From assembly GCA_016720835.1 (NCBI GenBank), contig JADKJW010000031.1:62001-126000 (forward strand): 64,000 bases of DNA. The letters are read 5' to 3'. Of the stretch, positions 37,936-46,675 are shown one piece after another. The stretch's first letter is position 1, and each line of letters begins with the position of its first letter. The notes below the pieces were generated by a model. The model saw nothing but the letters and a program-made list of their open reading frames with translations. It searched no databases and was not told the DNA's origin. The position numbers and the translations under genes are program-made. The DNA is from Ignavibacteria bacterium (GTDB taxonomy: Bacteria > Bacteroidota > Ignavibacteria > SZUA-365).

Positions 37936-38412
37936 ATGAAACAGCTTCTCGCATTGGCCGTGGTCTTTGCGCTTCTCGCGCCCGCGGCGGCGGCGCAGAA
38001 CAAGGACGGCGAAAAAGCGCCCGCGATGACCAAGACCCTCAAGACCAAGAAAGACAAGGTTTCGAAGGAAAAAGTGGTCACCACGAAATCCGGCCTGCAG
38101 TACGTCGACCTCGTGGTCGGCAAGGGCGCCGCTCCCGTGAAAGGCAAGACCGTGCGCGTGCATTACACCGGCACGCTGACCAATGGAAAGAAGTTCGACA
38201 GCTCGCGCGATCGCAAGGAGCCGTTCGAATTCGTCATCGGCACCGGCGGCGTCATCAAGGGCTGGGACGAAGGCGTGATGTCGATGAAGGTCGGCGGCCG
38301 CCGCAAACTCATCATTCCGAGCGATCTCGCCTACGGCGACAGAGGCATGCCGCCCACCATCCCCGCCAAGGCAACACTGGTGTTCGACGTCGAACTGCTC
38401 GGCATCAAGTAG
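37936..38412 (+). CDS. FKBP-type peptidyl-prolyl cis-trans isomerase, exported
   Basis: ATG at 37936 behind GGAGG; 158 residues. Signal peptide to about residue 21 (AAAAQ), a Lys-rich linker to about 52, then a full FKBP domain: GLQYVDLVVGKGAAPVKG, VHYTGTLTNGKKFDSS, EFVIGTGGVIKGWDEG and LAYGDRGMPP, with the conserved aromatic and Asp pocket residues. It speeds proline isomerisation, probably in the periplasm. Followed 19 bases later by the PASTA protein. Confidence 0.93.
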   Translation: MKQLLALAVVFALLAPAAAAQNKDGEKAPAMTKTLKTKKDKVSKEKVVTTKSGLQYVDLVVGKGAAPVKGKTVRVHYTGTLTNGKKFDSSRDRKEPFEFVIGTGGVIKGWDEGVMSMKVGGRRKLIIPSDLAYGDRGMPPTIPAKATLVFDVELLGIK

Positions 38413-38431
38413 GCATCCGGCGCCGCGTCGC

Positions 38432-39166
38432 ATGACCTTCCGGCAATTTCTCACATCACGGCTTGCCGTCCGCCTGTACGTCATCGCGTCGGGCGGACTG
38501 CTGCTGTTGATCCTGCTGGACGTGTTCATCATGCCCTGGATCGTGCACGCGCGCAGTGAAATCAGCGTTCCCAATCTCGTGGGGATGAACCGGGCGAAAG
38601 CGGTGGAGACGCTCGAGCTGCGCGGACTCACGCCGATGGTCACCGACACCGCGCCGAGCAGCACGGTGAAGCCGGGACGCATCCTGTACCAGAATCCCGT
38701 GCCCGGCAGCGTCGTCCGCGAGCAGCGCAACGTGTACCTCACGGTGAGCGGCGGCGAGCAGAAAGTCGCCGTCCCGAACCTGCGCGGACGGTCGCTGCGC
38801 GACGCCAAGATCACCCTCGAGCAGCTCGAGCTGCAGCTCGGCATCGTCACGTACACCTCGTCCGAACTGCCGGCGGAGACCGTGACGACGCAGGGAGTGC
38901 CCGCCGGGAAGAAGGTGACGCACGCCCAGCGCATCGACGTGTCCGTGAGCAGCGGACCGGAACTCTCCCAGATCGACGTGCCCGCCGTGGTGAATTTGAG
39001 CCTCGACGAGGCGCAGAAAAAGCTCGCGGCCGCGGGACTCCGCATCGGCTCCATCACGTCGAAGGCGAGCCGCGCGCTGGTCCCGAACACCGTCATCGGG
39101 CAGTCGCCCGCCGCGGGTGACAAGGTGGACGCCCATTCCCCGATCGACGTGACCATCTCGCACTGA
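38432..39166 (+). CDS. PASTA-domain membrane protein (no kinase domain)
   Basis: 244 residues: one transmembrane helix at about 17-38 (IASGGLLLLILLDVFIM), then three PASTA repeats of about 67 residues starting VPNLVGMNRAKAVE, VPNLRGRSLRDAKI and VPAVVNLSLDEAQK. PASTA domains usually cap serine/threonine kinases or PBPs and bind peptidoglycan fragments. Stand-alone versions with one TM are common in Bacteroidota and Chlorobi. Probably a cell-wall sensor or scaffold, by inference. The next gene begins 1 base after the stop. Confidence 0.9.
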   Translation: MTFRQFLTSRLAVRLYVIASGGLLLLILLDVFIMPWIVHARSEISVPNLVGMNRAKAVETLELRGLTPMVTDTAPSSTVKPGRILYQNPVPGSVVREQRNVYLTVSGGEQKVAVPNLRGRSLRDAKITLEQLELQLGIVTYTSSELPAETVTTQGVPAGKKVTHAQRIDVSVSSGPELSQIDVPAVVNLSLDEAQKKLAAAGLRIGSITSKASRALVPNTVIGQSPAAGDKVDAHSPIDVTISH

Positions 39167-39167
39167 C

Positions 39168-39560
39168 ATGACCATCCACGACATGCTGCAGCAGGTCGCG
39201 CTCTTCTCCTCCGGGCGCTACAAGCGGGAGGGCGACAGAAGCGTGCTCGAGATCCCGTTGCCGGGAGGGCGCAGGCAGTCGATCTACGGCAAGGTGGACA
39301 TGGTGCGCGGTGAGCGCGTCGGCCTGCTCTACACGAACGTCGGCAAGCTGACCGACGCCGTGGACCCCGTCCGCCTGCTCGAAATCAACGCGAGCCTGCG
39401 GCACTCGCGCATCGCCGTGTTGCGCGGGCACGACATCGTGCTGCTCGGCATTTTCGAGATCGACGAAACCTCCATCAAGGAATGCGCGCCGATGCTGCAG
39501 GAGATGGCCGCGATCGCCGACGAACTGGAGCGGGTGTACTTCGATTCGGACGTGAGCTGA
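39168..39560 (+). CDS. Small cytoplasmic protein, YbjN/CesT-chaperone-like
   Basis: 130 residues without signal or TM. The layout (helix, strands RSVLEIPLPGGRRQSIYGK and RVGLLYTNVGKL, then a LLEINASLRHSRIAVLRGHDI block and a C-terminal helix) resembles YbjN or type III secretion chaperone folds, which bind partner proteins. This is fold-level resemblance only. The one-base spacing from the PASTA gene implies translational coupling. Confidence 0.55.
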   Translation: MTIHDMLQQVALFSSGRYKREGDRSVLEIPLPGGRRQSIYGKVDMVRGERVGLLYTNVGKLTDAVDPVRLLEINASLRHSRIAVLRGHDIVLLGIFEIDETSIKECAPMLQEMAAIADELERVYFDSDVS

Positions 39561-39570
39561 CCGGGGAGGG

Positions 39571-40296
39571 TCAGAACAGGACACTCGCGTCGACACCCAA
39601 TGGTTGCAGGGCTTCGAAGCCCTCGCCGTAGCGGGCGCCGGCGAGGAAGCCGAGGCGGCGCGACCGGGCGACGAGCGCCTCGAGGAAGTCGGGGCTGCTC
39701 ACGTAGGTCTGCGGTCCCCTGCCCGCCTTCGCGCCGGTATGGAACTGCGTCGCGTAGCAGCGGATGGCCTCCAGCTTGCGGTCCTGCCCGGCGGAGACGT
39801 CCACCACGAATTGCGGGACGAAGTCGTGCGCGAGCATGTAGTAGAACGCCTTCGCGGGCCGATGCGGCTGCTGCGCCTTTCCGCCCCGCGCCGTGCGCAC
39901 CTTCGCGAGGCCGGACTGGAACAGCGCTTCGCGGACAAGCACGCTCGCGTTGCCGTGATCGGGGTGGCGGTCCACCGGATAGGGCAGGAGGATGGTGGAC
40001 GGCCGCAGCGCGCGGATGACGCGGATGACCGTCAGGCGGTTCGCGGGCGTGTTGGCGATGTTCCCGTCGGCGATGCCGAGATTCACGCGCGCGTCGAGGC
40101 CGAGCGCGCGGGTGGCGGCGGCCGTCTCCCGCGCGCGCGACGCGAGCGTGCCGCGCGTGCTGAGTTCGCCGCGCGTGAGGTCCGCGATGCCGATGCGGCG
40201 TCCCATGCGCGCGCAGGCGAGCAGCGTGCCCGCGCAGTACAGTTCCGCGTCGTCGGGATGCGGCGAGAAGGCGAGGATGTCGACGGTTTCTGCCAT
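39571..40296 (-). CDS. bshB1: Bacillithiol biosynthesis deacetylase BshB1
   Basis: The start at 40296 (MAETVDILAFSPHPDDAE) gives 241 residues; the frame is open further upstream but into the neighbour. LmbE/PIG-L fold with Zn ligands in HPDDAE (His13, Asp16) and PVDRHPDHGNA, plus the BshB1 features LTRGELSTRGT and KAFYYMLAHDF. It hydrolyses GlcNAc-malate to GlcN-malate in bacillithiol synthesis. This implies a bacillithiol-based thiol buffer; bshA and bshC are not in the window. 13 bases downstream of the membrane/TPR gene on the same strand. Confidence 0.9.
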   Translation of the reverse strand: MAETVDILAFSPHPDDAELYCAGTLLACARMGRRIGIADLTRGELSTRGTLASRARETAAATRALGLDARVNLGIADGNIANTPANRLTVIRVIRALRPSTILLPYPVDRHPDHGNASVLVREALFQSGLAKVRTARGGKAQQPHRPAKAFYYMLAHDFVPQFVVDVSAGQDRKLEAIRCYATQFHTGAKAGRGPQTYVSSPDFLEALVARSRRLGFLAGARYGEGFEALQPLGVDASVLF

Positions 40297-40309
40297 GGAA
40301 AATCGGGCG

Positions 40310-43300
40310 TTATTTTTTGAGGGAGAGGAGGGCGCCCTGCACGTTTTCGCGCAGGGGATCGTCGGGCATGGCGACGCGCATGTAGCCGAGGTAGGCTTCG
40401 CGCGCGAGGTCGTTCTTGCGGCGGTCGAGGTAGAAATTCCCCTTGAGCGCGTAGGCCTTGGCGGGATAGTAACTCTCGGTGGACGCGCGGTCGAGGATGC
40501 GGATGGCTTCCCAGACGCGGCCTGCCTGGAACTGCGCCGACGCCATGTTGCAGTAGAACTCCTCGTTCGTCGGATCGATGGTGATGGCGCTTTCATAGAG
40601 CAGCAGGGCGTCGTTGAGGTTTCCCTGCTGCGCGCGGAGCGTGGCCTGGTTGTCGCGGAAGCCCGCGTGCCGGGGGTTGAGTTTCTTGATGCCGTCGATG
40701 CACTCGCCCGCGAGGCGCGCGTCGCCCCCCTGCATGGCGCCGATCATCATGAGGCGCAGGACGGCCGTCGTGAGCGGCGCGAGGCGGATCACCTCGCCGA
40801 GCATCGGCATCGCCACCGCGTGCTGTCCGCCGCTGATGAACTGCGCCGCCTTGCGCAGGAGGATGTCGGAGAGCGCGAGAGACGCTTCCGCATTGTACGG
40901 GTGGAGCGTGAACAGGTTGTACAGCGCGCGTGTGGCGCTCGTGTCGTCGCCCGTCGCCGCGGAGGCGCTCGCGCGCAGCACCGTCATGCGGTCGTCGAAC
41001 AGCGCTTCCGCGCGCATGCGCAGCGAGTCGTTCCGCGCGGCCGGGAGAATCGCCGCCGGACGCGTGCGCAGGGCAAAGAGTTCGAAGACGCGCCGCCAGC
41101 GGTCGGGTGACGACGGATCGTCCAGGGACTGCAGGCCGGTCGCGAAGCGCGAGGGCGGCGCGGCGGTGCCGGCGAAGGCCAGCGCGCCGGGGCGGTCGGC
41201 GCAGTAGTCGGCGAACACGCTCTCCCAGCCCGTGATGCCGATGCCCCGGAGGCGGAAGGCCGTCTCGCCGTTCTGCAGCAGCGCGGCGAAGCCCGCGCGG
41301 TTCATGCGCTCCGGGCCGAAGCGCGTGTTGCTCGCGGCGATGCAGAGCATGGCGTTTTCCACGTCCGCGTGCGCAATCCAGAGTTGCACGTCCGAAAATG
41401 CGGAGGCCACCGACGCGACGATGCTCCGCAGTCCTTCGCGGGAGACGCCCGTCACGGGCACCCACTGCGCGAAGACGCCGCCGGGCGCGAGCAGTCGCGC
41501 GACGTTGGCGTAGTGACCCGGCGTGAACACGTCGCGCGTCTTGAACGGCGTCGCGAACGGTTCGGGGGAGATGACGACGTCGAAGCGCTCGCCCGTGTGC
41601 GCGGCGAAGGCGGCGGGCCGTTCGACGCGGAATTCCACCGCGCGCGCCCAGGACTGCACGTGCTCGCGCCGCGCCGTGGAATCCGTGAACCAGGGCAGCG
41701 CGCGCTGCTGCTCGACGCAGACGACGCGGGCGGGCGCGTGCATCGTCACGGCCTCCAGCGCCGCGCCGGAGCCGTAGCCGAGCACGGCGACGGCCTTCGG
41801 AGCGGGATGCAGCAGCATGGGCAGATGGCCGAGCCGGTACAGGGCGCGATGCACCTGCCGCGAATTCTGCGTGAGCAGCGTCACGTCGTTCCACATGGTC
41901 GCGATGAAGGGATCGTCGTAATCGCGCGACTGCAGGAAGTTCAGGCGGCCGCCCGCGGTCACCGACGCCGCGCGGCTCTGGAAGCGCGTGGGCGCCGTCA
42001 TCGTGCCGTTGCCGCCGGGCTCGGACGTGAGCGCGAGCGCGCCGGCCGCCGCGGCGAACAGGAGGACGCCGCCCGTGAGTGGCGCCAGCGCGCGCCTGTT
42101 CAACACGAACACGGCGCTGCCCGCGGCCGTCAATCCGAACGCCGCCGCGGCCGCGAGCTGATGTCCGGCGGGGAAGGCCGGGAAAAGCACGAAGGCGAGG
42201 ATCGCGAGAACCATGCCGTCCGCGAGCATGAGGAGGTCGGCGCGGCCGGCGCGTTCTTCGCGGGTCCGGACGAAGGCGCCCGCGGCGCCGATGCAGAGCG
42301 CCGGGAGCAGCGCCCACCACAGCGCGAGTTCGAAGAGCGGCGTGGAGACGGACGCGCTTGCGTAAAAAGCGAGGTAAATCTCGGCGTAGAGCGCGGAGGC
42401 GAAGCGGTATTCGCCGATGCCGATCGACACGGCGGCGAGCGCGAGCAGGGCAAGGGCGGGAGGCACGGGCAGGCGCCGGAGCCGCAGCGACGATCCCAGC
42501 GCGAAACCCGCGCCGGCAAGCATCACGACGCCGGGGATGATGAGCGATGCGAGCGTCTCCATCGGCAGCGTGGCCTCCAGGAGGCGCTGAAAGGCGCGCA
42601 GCAGCCAGGCGGTGAAGAAGAAGAGGATCGCGCCGTACACCGCGGGATGGATGAGCGCGGGCTTGAAGGGCAGCAGCGACTGCGTCCTGCCGACGGCGTG
42701 TTTGCGCTGCGTCTTCGCGTCGCGGGCGCCATGGGACTGGGGCTTTGCCGCATGCTCCTTCGCCGCGTGCTCACCCGGCGTCGATGTCCGGGCACTGACG
42801 GATTTCAGCGTGACCGCCGGCCACAGCGACGATGCGAGGATGAGCGCCGATTGCGCGGCGAAGACGGCGCGGAAATCCATCCCCGCGCAGGCGAGTTGAT
42901 GCGCGGCGGCCGCGGTGCCGAATCCCATGAGCCAGGGCCCGAGCTGATCGCCCTGCCTGTCGTGCAGGGCCACGCGCAGGTCCATGCCCGCGAGCAGGAT
43001 GGGAGCGCCCGTCAGGAGCAGATACACCGCGAACAGCGCGATGAAGGTGAGCAGGTCCGGCTCGTCGGAGATGAAGGCGAAATCGGCCGAGAGCAGTCCG
43101 ATCCCGTACACCGCGAGCGGCAGCAGCACGGCGGACGCGGGAGCGATCCATCGCGCGAGGGCGCCGGAGCGCAGCCACGAGGGCGCGGGCGCGAGGAAGG
43201 ACGACACCGTCGCGATGACGGCCGCGGCGAAGAGCGGCGCGAGTCCGAAGGACACCGACGGGAGCTGATTCCACGCCACGTACATGCCGGTGGAAAAGAG

Positions 43301-43354
43301 GACTCCGGAAATGCTTCCGGTGAGGGCTGCGCGCGAGGAGGCGGTTCGTATCAT
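40310..43354 (-). CDS. Membrane protein with spermidine-synthase-like domain and C-terminal TPRs
   Basis: The start at 43354 (MIRTASSRAALTGS) is preferred; 1014 residues. Residues about 10-480 hold some 13 hydrophobic helices, interrupted by a His/Lys-rich loop near 215-240. Residues about 490-750 form a Rossmann-type domain like polyamine aminopropyltransferases (RDYDDPFIATMWNDVTLL, VAVLGYGSGAALEAV, RFDVVISPEP). Residues about 800-1010 form about five TPRs. Such fused 'fused MFS/spermidine synthase' proteins occur in several phyla and are uncharacterised; polyamine synthesis is not established. Likely co-transcribed with bshB1. Confidence 0.8.
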   Translation of the reverse strand: MIRTASSRAALTGSISGVLFSTGMYVAWNQLPSVSFGLAPLFAAAVIATVSSFLAPAPSWLRSGALARWIAPASAVLLPLAVYGIGLLSADFAFISDEPDLLTFIALFAVYLLLTGAPILLAGMDLRVALHDRQGDQLGPWLMGFGTAAAAHQLACAGMDFRAVFAAQSALILASSLWPAVTLKSVSARTSTPGEHAAKEHAAKPQSHGARDAKTQRKHAVGRTQSLLPFKPALIHPAVYGAILFFFTAWLLRAFQRLLEATLPMETLASLIIPGVVMLAGAGFALGSSLRLRRLPVPPALALLALAAVSIGIGEYRFASALYAEIYLAFYASASVSTPLFELALWWALLPALCIGAAGAFVRTREERAGRADLLMLADGMVLAILAFVLFPAFPAGHQLAAAAAFGLTAAGSAVFVLNRRALAPLTGGVLLFAAAAGALALTSEPGGNGTMTAPTRFQSRAASVTAGGRLNFLQSRDYDDPFIATMWNDVTLLTQNSRQVHRALYRLGHLPMLLHPAPKAVAVLGYGSGAALEAVTMHAPARVVCVEQQRALPWFTDSTARREHVQSWARAVEFRVERPAAFAAHTGERFDVVISPEPFATPFKTRDVFTPGHYANVARLLAPGGVFAQWVPVTGVSREGLRSIVASVASAFSDVQLWIAHADVENAMLCIAASNTRFGPERMNRAGFAALLQNGETAFRLRGIGITGWESVFADYCADRPGALAFAGTAAPPSRFATGLQSLDDPSSPDRWRRVFELFALRTRPAAILPAARNDSLRMRAEALFDDRMTVLRASASAATGDDTSATRALYNLFTLHPYNAEASLALSDILLRKAAQFISGGQHAVAMPMLGEVIRLAPLTTAVLRLMMIGAMQGGDARLAGECIDGIKKLNPRHAGFRDNQATLRAQQGNLNDALLLYESAITIDPTNEEFYCNMASAQFQAGRVWEAIRILDRASTESYYPAKAYALKGNFYLDRRKNDLAREAYLGYMRVAMPDDPLRENVQGALLSLKK

Positions 43355-43527
43355 GGATAACGAGGCGATGAGTGCTGAAAACGGTGCACGGAAGCGGCGC
43401 GGGCGCCCGCATCCGACGAGTGTACGGAATTTACGAGAATATTCCACAATCGGCCCGGATTGGCGGTCTTTTTCCTTTATTCATGCGCGGTCCGCAGCGC
43501 TGTTCCCGGATGCATCGCGCGGCGCAC

Positions 43528-43556
43528 TTGACTCTTGTTGCCCGATTTCTTATGTT
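43528..43556 (+). promoter_or_regulatory. Sigma-70-like promoter for the ribosomal cluster
   Basis: TTGACT, a 17-base spacer and TATGTT (43551-43556), 43 bases upstream of the 43600 start codon, in a locally AT-rich patch. The direction agrees with the operon. Confidence 0.5.
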
Positions 43557-43599
43557 GATCTCCCTGTATTGAATCGAAACAAGATTTCGGCAATGAACC

Positions 43600-43770
43600 A
43601 TGGCAAAAACCCAAACATTTGCGGACAAGGCGAAAGGCAAGTCAAAGTCCGACGTCGTTTCCTACAAGTGCGTGGTCTCGATCTTCGATGAGAACACGAA
43701 CTCCTGGAAGTTCCGATCCAAGATGGTGAAGGCAAAGGATCCGAAAGAGATCGAAAGCATGAAAGGCTGA
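43600..43770 (+). CDS. 56-residue basic protein heading the ribosomal cluster
   Basis: ATG at 43600, TGA ending 43770. The protein starts MAKTQTFADKAKGK, is Lys-rich, and contains SYKCVVSIFDENTNSWKFRS followed by KMVKAKDPKEIESMKG. It lies 10 bases before rpmE and shares its promoter. In Bacteroidota a short basic protein (DUF4295, found as ribosomal protein bL38) sits beside similar ribosomal genes. Size, charge, a KMVKA-type motif and position make this a candidate analogue, but homology is unproven. Confidence 0.6.
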   Translation: MAKTQTFADKAKGKSKSDVVSYKCVVSIFDENTNSWKFRSKMVKAKDPKEIESMKG

Positions 43771-43780
43771 GGATAGATCC

Positions 43781-44008
43781 ATGAAAGAAAATCTCCACCC
43801 CCGTTACCACCGTTGCGAAGTGGTGTGCAGCTGCGGCTCGACGTTCGAGACGCGCTCCACCCGGCAGCACCTGAAGGTCGAAATCTGCTCCGCCTGCCAC
43901 CCGTTCTTCACGGGCAAGCAGAAGATCGTCGATTCGGCAGGACGCGTCGAGAAATACAATCGCCGGTATGCAAGCTTCAACCAGACCAAGAAGGAGACCG
44001 TCGCATGA
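43781..44008 (+). CDS. rpmE: 50S ribosomal protein L31 (zinc form)
   Basis: 75 residues, MKENLHPRYHRCEVVCSCG. Cys16, Cys18, Cys36 and Cys39 make the zinc-binding (C+) version of bL31. Its stop overlaps the S18 start as ATGA, so translation is coupled. L31 binds at the central protuberance between subunits. Confidence 0.95.
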   Translation: MKENLHPRYHRCEVVCSCGSTFETRSTRQHLKVEICSACHPFFTGKQKIVDSAGRVEKYNRRYASFNQTKKETVA

Positions 44009-44268
44009 GGCCGTTTGGAAGAAGACCCCCGCGCCGCCGCCCGAACACCATTTCGAAGCGCCGTCCCGATCCGTTCCAGGGAAAAGACGCGATCTATGTG
44101 GACTACAAGGAATCCAAGTTCCTCGAGCGCTTCACGAACGATCAGGGCAAGATTCTCCCCCGTCGCCTGACCGGGCTGACCGCCAAGAATCAGCGCCGCG
44201 TCGTCGAGGCCATCAAGCGCGCCCGCTACATGGCGTTCCTTCCCTTCGTCGGCGAAGGCCTGAAATAA
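44005..44268 (+). CDS. rpsR: 30S ribosomal protein S18
   Basis: ATG at 44005; 87 residues. Arg-rich N-terminus, then DYKESKFLERFTNDQGKILPR, RRLTGLTAKNQRRV and AIKRARYMAFLPF, the bS18 signature. In most bacteria rpsR lies next to rpsF; here it is between L31 and L28. Confidence 0.95.
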   Translation: MRPFGRRPPRRRPNTISKRRPDPFQGKDAIYVDYKESKFLERFTNDQGKILPRRLTGLTAKNQRRVVEAIKRARYMAFLPFVGEGLK

Positions 44269-44304
44269 TTCCGTCACCGAAACGAAAGCGAAAGAGGTCA
44301 CGAT

Positions 44305-44529
44305 ATGTCGCGCGTATGCCAAATCACCGGGAAGCGCCCCCTCGTCGGAAACAACGTGTCGCATGCGCATAACCGCACCAAGCGCCGCCAGCTTCCGAAT
44401 CTGCAGACCAAGCGCATCTATATTCCCGAAGAAAAGCGTTTCGTCACCGTCAAACTCTCCGCGCGCGCGCTCAAGACCGTGAACAAGAACGGCGCCCGGG
44501 CCACGCTGCAGAAAGCCGGACTGCTCTGA
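44305..44529 (+). CDS. rpmB: 50S ribosomal protein L28
   Basis: 74 residues. MSRVCQITGKRPLVGNNVSH and AHNRTKRRQLPNLQTKR are the conserved bL28 start, and the C-terminus carries VKLSARALKTVNKNG. Preceded by GAAAGAGGT and followed by a strong hairpin. Confidence 0.95.
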   Translation: MSRVCQITGKRPLVGNNVSHAHNRTKRRQLPNLQTKRIYIPEEKRFVTVKLSARALKTVNKNGARATLQKAGLL

Positions 44530-44578
44530 GTTCCTCCGCGGGGATGCCGGCCGGGCCCCCCGCGCACACAGCGATCTT

Positions 44579-44607
44579 GAGAACGCCGGGCAATGCCTGG
44601 CGTTCTC
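44579..44607 (+). terminator. Terminator hairpin after rpmB
   Basis: A 14-bp stem of GAGAACGCC... and ...GGCGTTCTC with one G-T pair and a one-base loop by eye, 50 bases after the rpmB stop. Only a short pyrimidine stretch follows (CCATTTCC), so rho-independent action is probable rather than certain. Confidence 0.65.
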
Positions 44608-44711
44608 CATTTCCACGAAGCCGGCTGTTTCATCCCGCCGCCTTCCGAGACCGATCACGAAGCGACGCACCTCCTCATCGTCAACAGTCAGGGCCTGAGC
44701 GTGGAACGCGC

Positions 44712-45434
44712 ATGAGAACACGGCATCACAAAGGAGCGGGCAGTCGAGTACTGCTGGCAATATTCGCACTCCTTTGCACCGCGGCACCGGGTCGGGCGCA
44801 GGAGCAGCCGCATCTCCATTTTCCGCGTCCGCAGGGCGTCTTCCACTTCGAAATGTCGGCCGGAGTCACGCTGCTGACCGTCCCGCGCGACATCGCGGAG
44901 GAGGAGATCAACAAGGCGCCCGCGCTGGATCTGGACGCGGTCATCGGACTGCCCTGGCAATTCTCGTTTCACGGCAGGGCCATCGTGCAATACATCACCA
45001 ACGAGTTCCGTTTCGGCGCTTCCTGGGCGCATTCCTTCGGCCGCTTCGGGATCGCGGCGGGCGACGACGCGTCGTTCTGGTTCGGCGCCATGACCATCGA
45101 CGGCTTCGACAACAGCATGTCCGGCTGGATGAACTACCCGTACGTCGCCGTCGGGTACGATGCCGACGGCGTGCTGATCAGCCTGAAGGGCGAGGCCATG
45201 CTGATGCTGGCGCAGCGTTCCTTCGCGGGCGAGAACGATCTGGGGAGCAATCGCAACGCGATCGCCGGAGGCGCCGTGACGGTCATGCTCGAGCAGCCCT
45301 TCTGGAAAAACACGCACCTCGCGCTCGGCGCGCGGATATCGCTGACGCAGTTCCATCCGCAGACCTGGTTCGCCTTCTCCGCCTTCAGCCGCCGCCTCCT
45401 GTTTTCGGAACTGCTCTTCGGGGTGATCCTGTGA
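44712..45434 (+). CDS. Exported outer-membrane beta-barrel-like protein
   Basis: ATG at 44712 (MRTRHHKGAGSRV); 240 residues. Signal peptide ending near PGRAQ, then alternating strands with aromatic girdle residues (FHFEMSAGVTLLTV, QFSFHGRAIVQYITNEFR, and a C-terminal FSELLFGVIL). The terminal strand is typical of outer-membrane barrels. No named family. Its stop overlaps the GTG start of the next gene (GTGA). Confidence 0.65.
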   Translation: MRTRHHKGAGSRVLLAIFALLCTAAPGRAQEQPHLHFPRPQGVFHFEMSAGVTLLTVPRDIAEEEINKAPALDLDAVIGLPWQFSFHGRAIVQYITNEFRFGASWAHSFGRFGIAAGDDASFWFGAMTIDGFDNSMSGWMNYPYVAVGYDADGVLISLKGEAMLMLAQRSFAGENDLGSNRNAIAGGAVTVMLEQPFWKNTHLALGARISLTQFHPQTWFAFSAFSRRLLFSELLFGVIL

Positions 45435-46675
45435 CGCGCGCGCTGCTGCTCGGTCTCGCCCTCCTCGCCCTCGCCTCCTGCGGCGACATCGGCGACGTCG
45501 TCATGCCGCAGCCGGATCCCGCGGGTCTCCTCGCCGGGAGCGTGCAGCTTCCCACATTTGCGGGACGCAGGCTCGACGGCGTGTACACGGTGAGCGAGGG
45601 CCGCCAGCGCTTCGGCGCGGAAGTCGTGCTGAAGTGGAACGGCAGCGGCCTCTCGATCTTCTCCGGCAAGGATGCGGTGCTCTGCATCATGGGCGCGGGC
45701 CTGAAGGACTCCGCTCTGGTCTTTGCCGGCACCTGGCGCAATGTGACGGGACTCGACGCGGGGTCGATCGCGCTGTCGCTCGATCCCGCCGAAGGGGGCA
45801 TCTTCCTGTTGCGCGGGCAGGAACCGAAGGAGGGCGACATCATCCTGCGCGGCGCGGAGAATCTGTCGACGGAGACGCAGCGGAAGCCCGTCGTCCTCAG
45901 CTACAAGCGCCCGCTGCACAAGGGCGCGCGTCCCTTCCAGATCATCGGTCACCGCGCGGGGGCGCGCAATTCCGACAGTCCGCCCGCCGTGGAGAACAGC
46001 GTGGAACTCGCCCTGCTCTGCGAGCGCTTCGGGGCGACCGGGATCGAGATCGACGTGCAGTTGACGAAGGACGGCGTCCCGGTGGTGTTCCACGACGAGT
46101 ACCTGAACCTGCGTCTCAACCAGAAGTCGGGCCTCGTCGGCCAGCTGGGCGAGTACACTTTCGCGCAGCTCGAGACCTTCGCGCGCCTGAAGAACGGCGA
46201 GCGCATCCCCTCGCTGCGGCGCATGCTGAGCAGCGTGCTGCACGGCACCACGCTGTCCTTCGTGTGGCTGGACAGCAAGCCCACGATCCCCATCGCGCTG
46301 TTGCAGAAGATCCAGCGCGAGTATCTCGACAGCGCGCGCGTTCTTGGCCGCGACCTCACCATCGCGCTGGGTCTCCCCACCGTCGAGAAGGTGGAAGAGT
46401 ACCTGCTGGTGCCCGGCGCGTCCAAGGCCCCCGTGCTCTGCGAGCTCAGTCTCGACGACGTGCGCCGCACGAACGCCGCGGTGTGGGCGCCGCGCTGGAC
46501 GCTCGGCACGCAGAGCGACGCCGTCGCGCAGATGCACGCCGAGGGGCGCAGGGCCGTGGTCTGGACCCTCGACCTGCCCGGCTACATTCAGCAGTTCGTG
46601 CGCGAGGGGGACTTCGACGGCATCCTCACCAACTACACGTCGCTCGTCGCCTACCACTACTATGTCCAGCCGTAG
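45431..46675 (+). CDS. Glycerophosphodiester phosphodiesterase family lipoprotein
   Basis: GTG at 45431 overlaps the previous stop, giving 414 residues with a lipobox LALASC near residue 16. Residues 20-160 are a beta domain. Residues about 170-410 are a GDPD TIM barrel: IIGHRAGARN (catalytic His), ENSVELALLCERFGATGIEI (Glu metal ligands), DVQLTKDGVPVVFHDE (second His), VVWTLDLP. It would cleave glycerophosphodiesters to glycerol-3-phosphate and an alcohol at the envelope. Coupled to barrel-type proteins on both sides. Confidence 0.88.
   Translation: MTRALLLGLALLALASCGDIGDVVMPQPDPAGLLAGSVQLPTFAGRRLDGVYTVSEGRQRFGAEVVLKWNGSGLSIFSGKDAVLCIMGAGLKDSALVFAGTWRNVTGLDAGSIALSLDPAEGGIFLLRGQEPKEGDIILRGAENLSTETQRKPVVLSYKRPLHKGARPFQIIGHRAGARNSDSPPAVENSVELALLCERFGATGIEIDVQLTKDGVPVVFHDEYLNLRLNQKSGLVGQLGEYTFAQLETFARLKNGERIPSLRRMLSSVLHGTTLSFVWLDSKPTIPIALLQKIQREYLDSARVLGRDLTIALGLPTVEKVEEYLLVPGASKAPVLCELSLDDVRRTNAAVWAPRWTLGTQSDAVAQMHAEGRRAVVWTLDLPGYIQQFVREGDFDGILTNYTSLVAYHYYVQP

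Noticed and set aside
38432..39166. PASTA-type Ser/Thr kinase
   Set aside because: No kinase domain N-terminal to the TM helix; only 16 residues precede it.
43355..44711. tRNA or rRNA gene near the ribosomal proteins
   Set aside because: No cloverleaf or T-loop GGTTCGAATC-type motif was found in the spacers.
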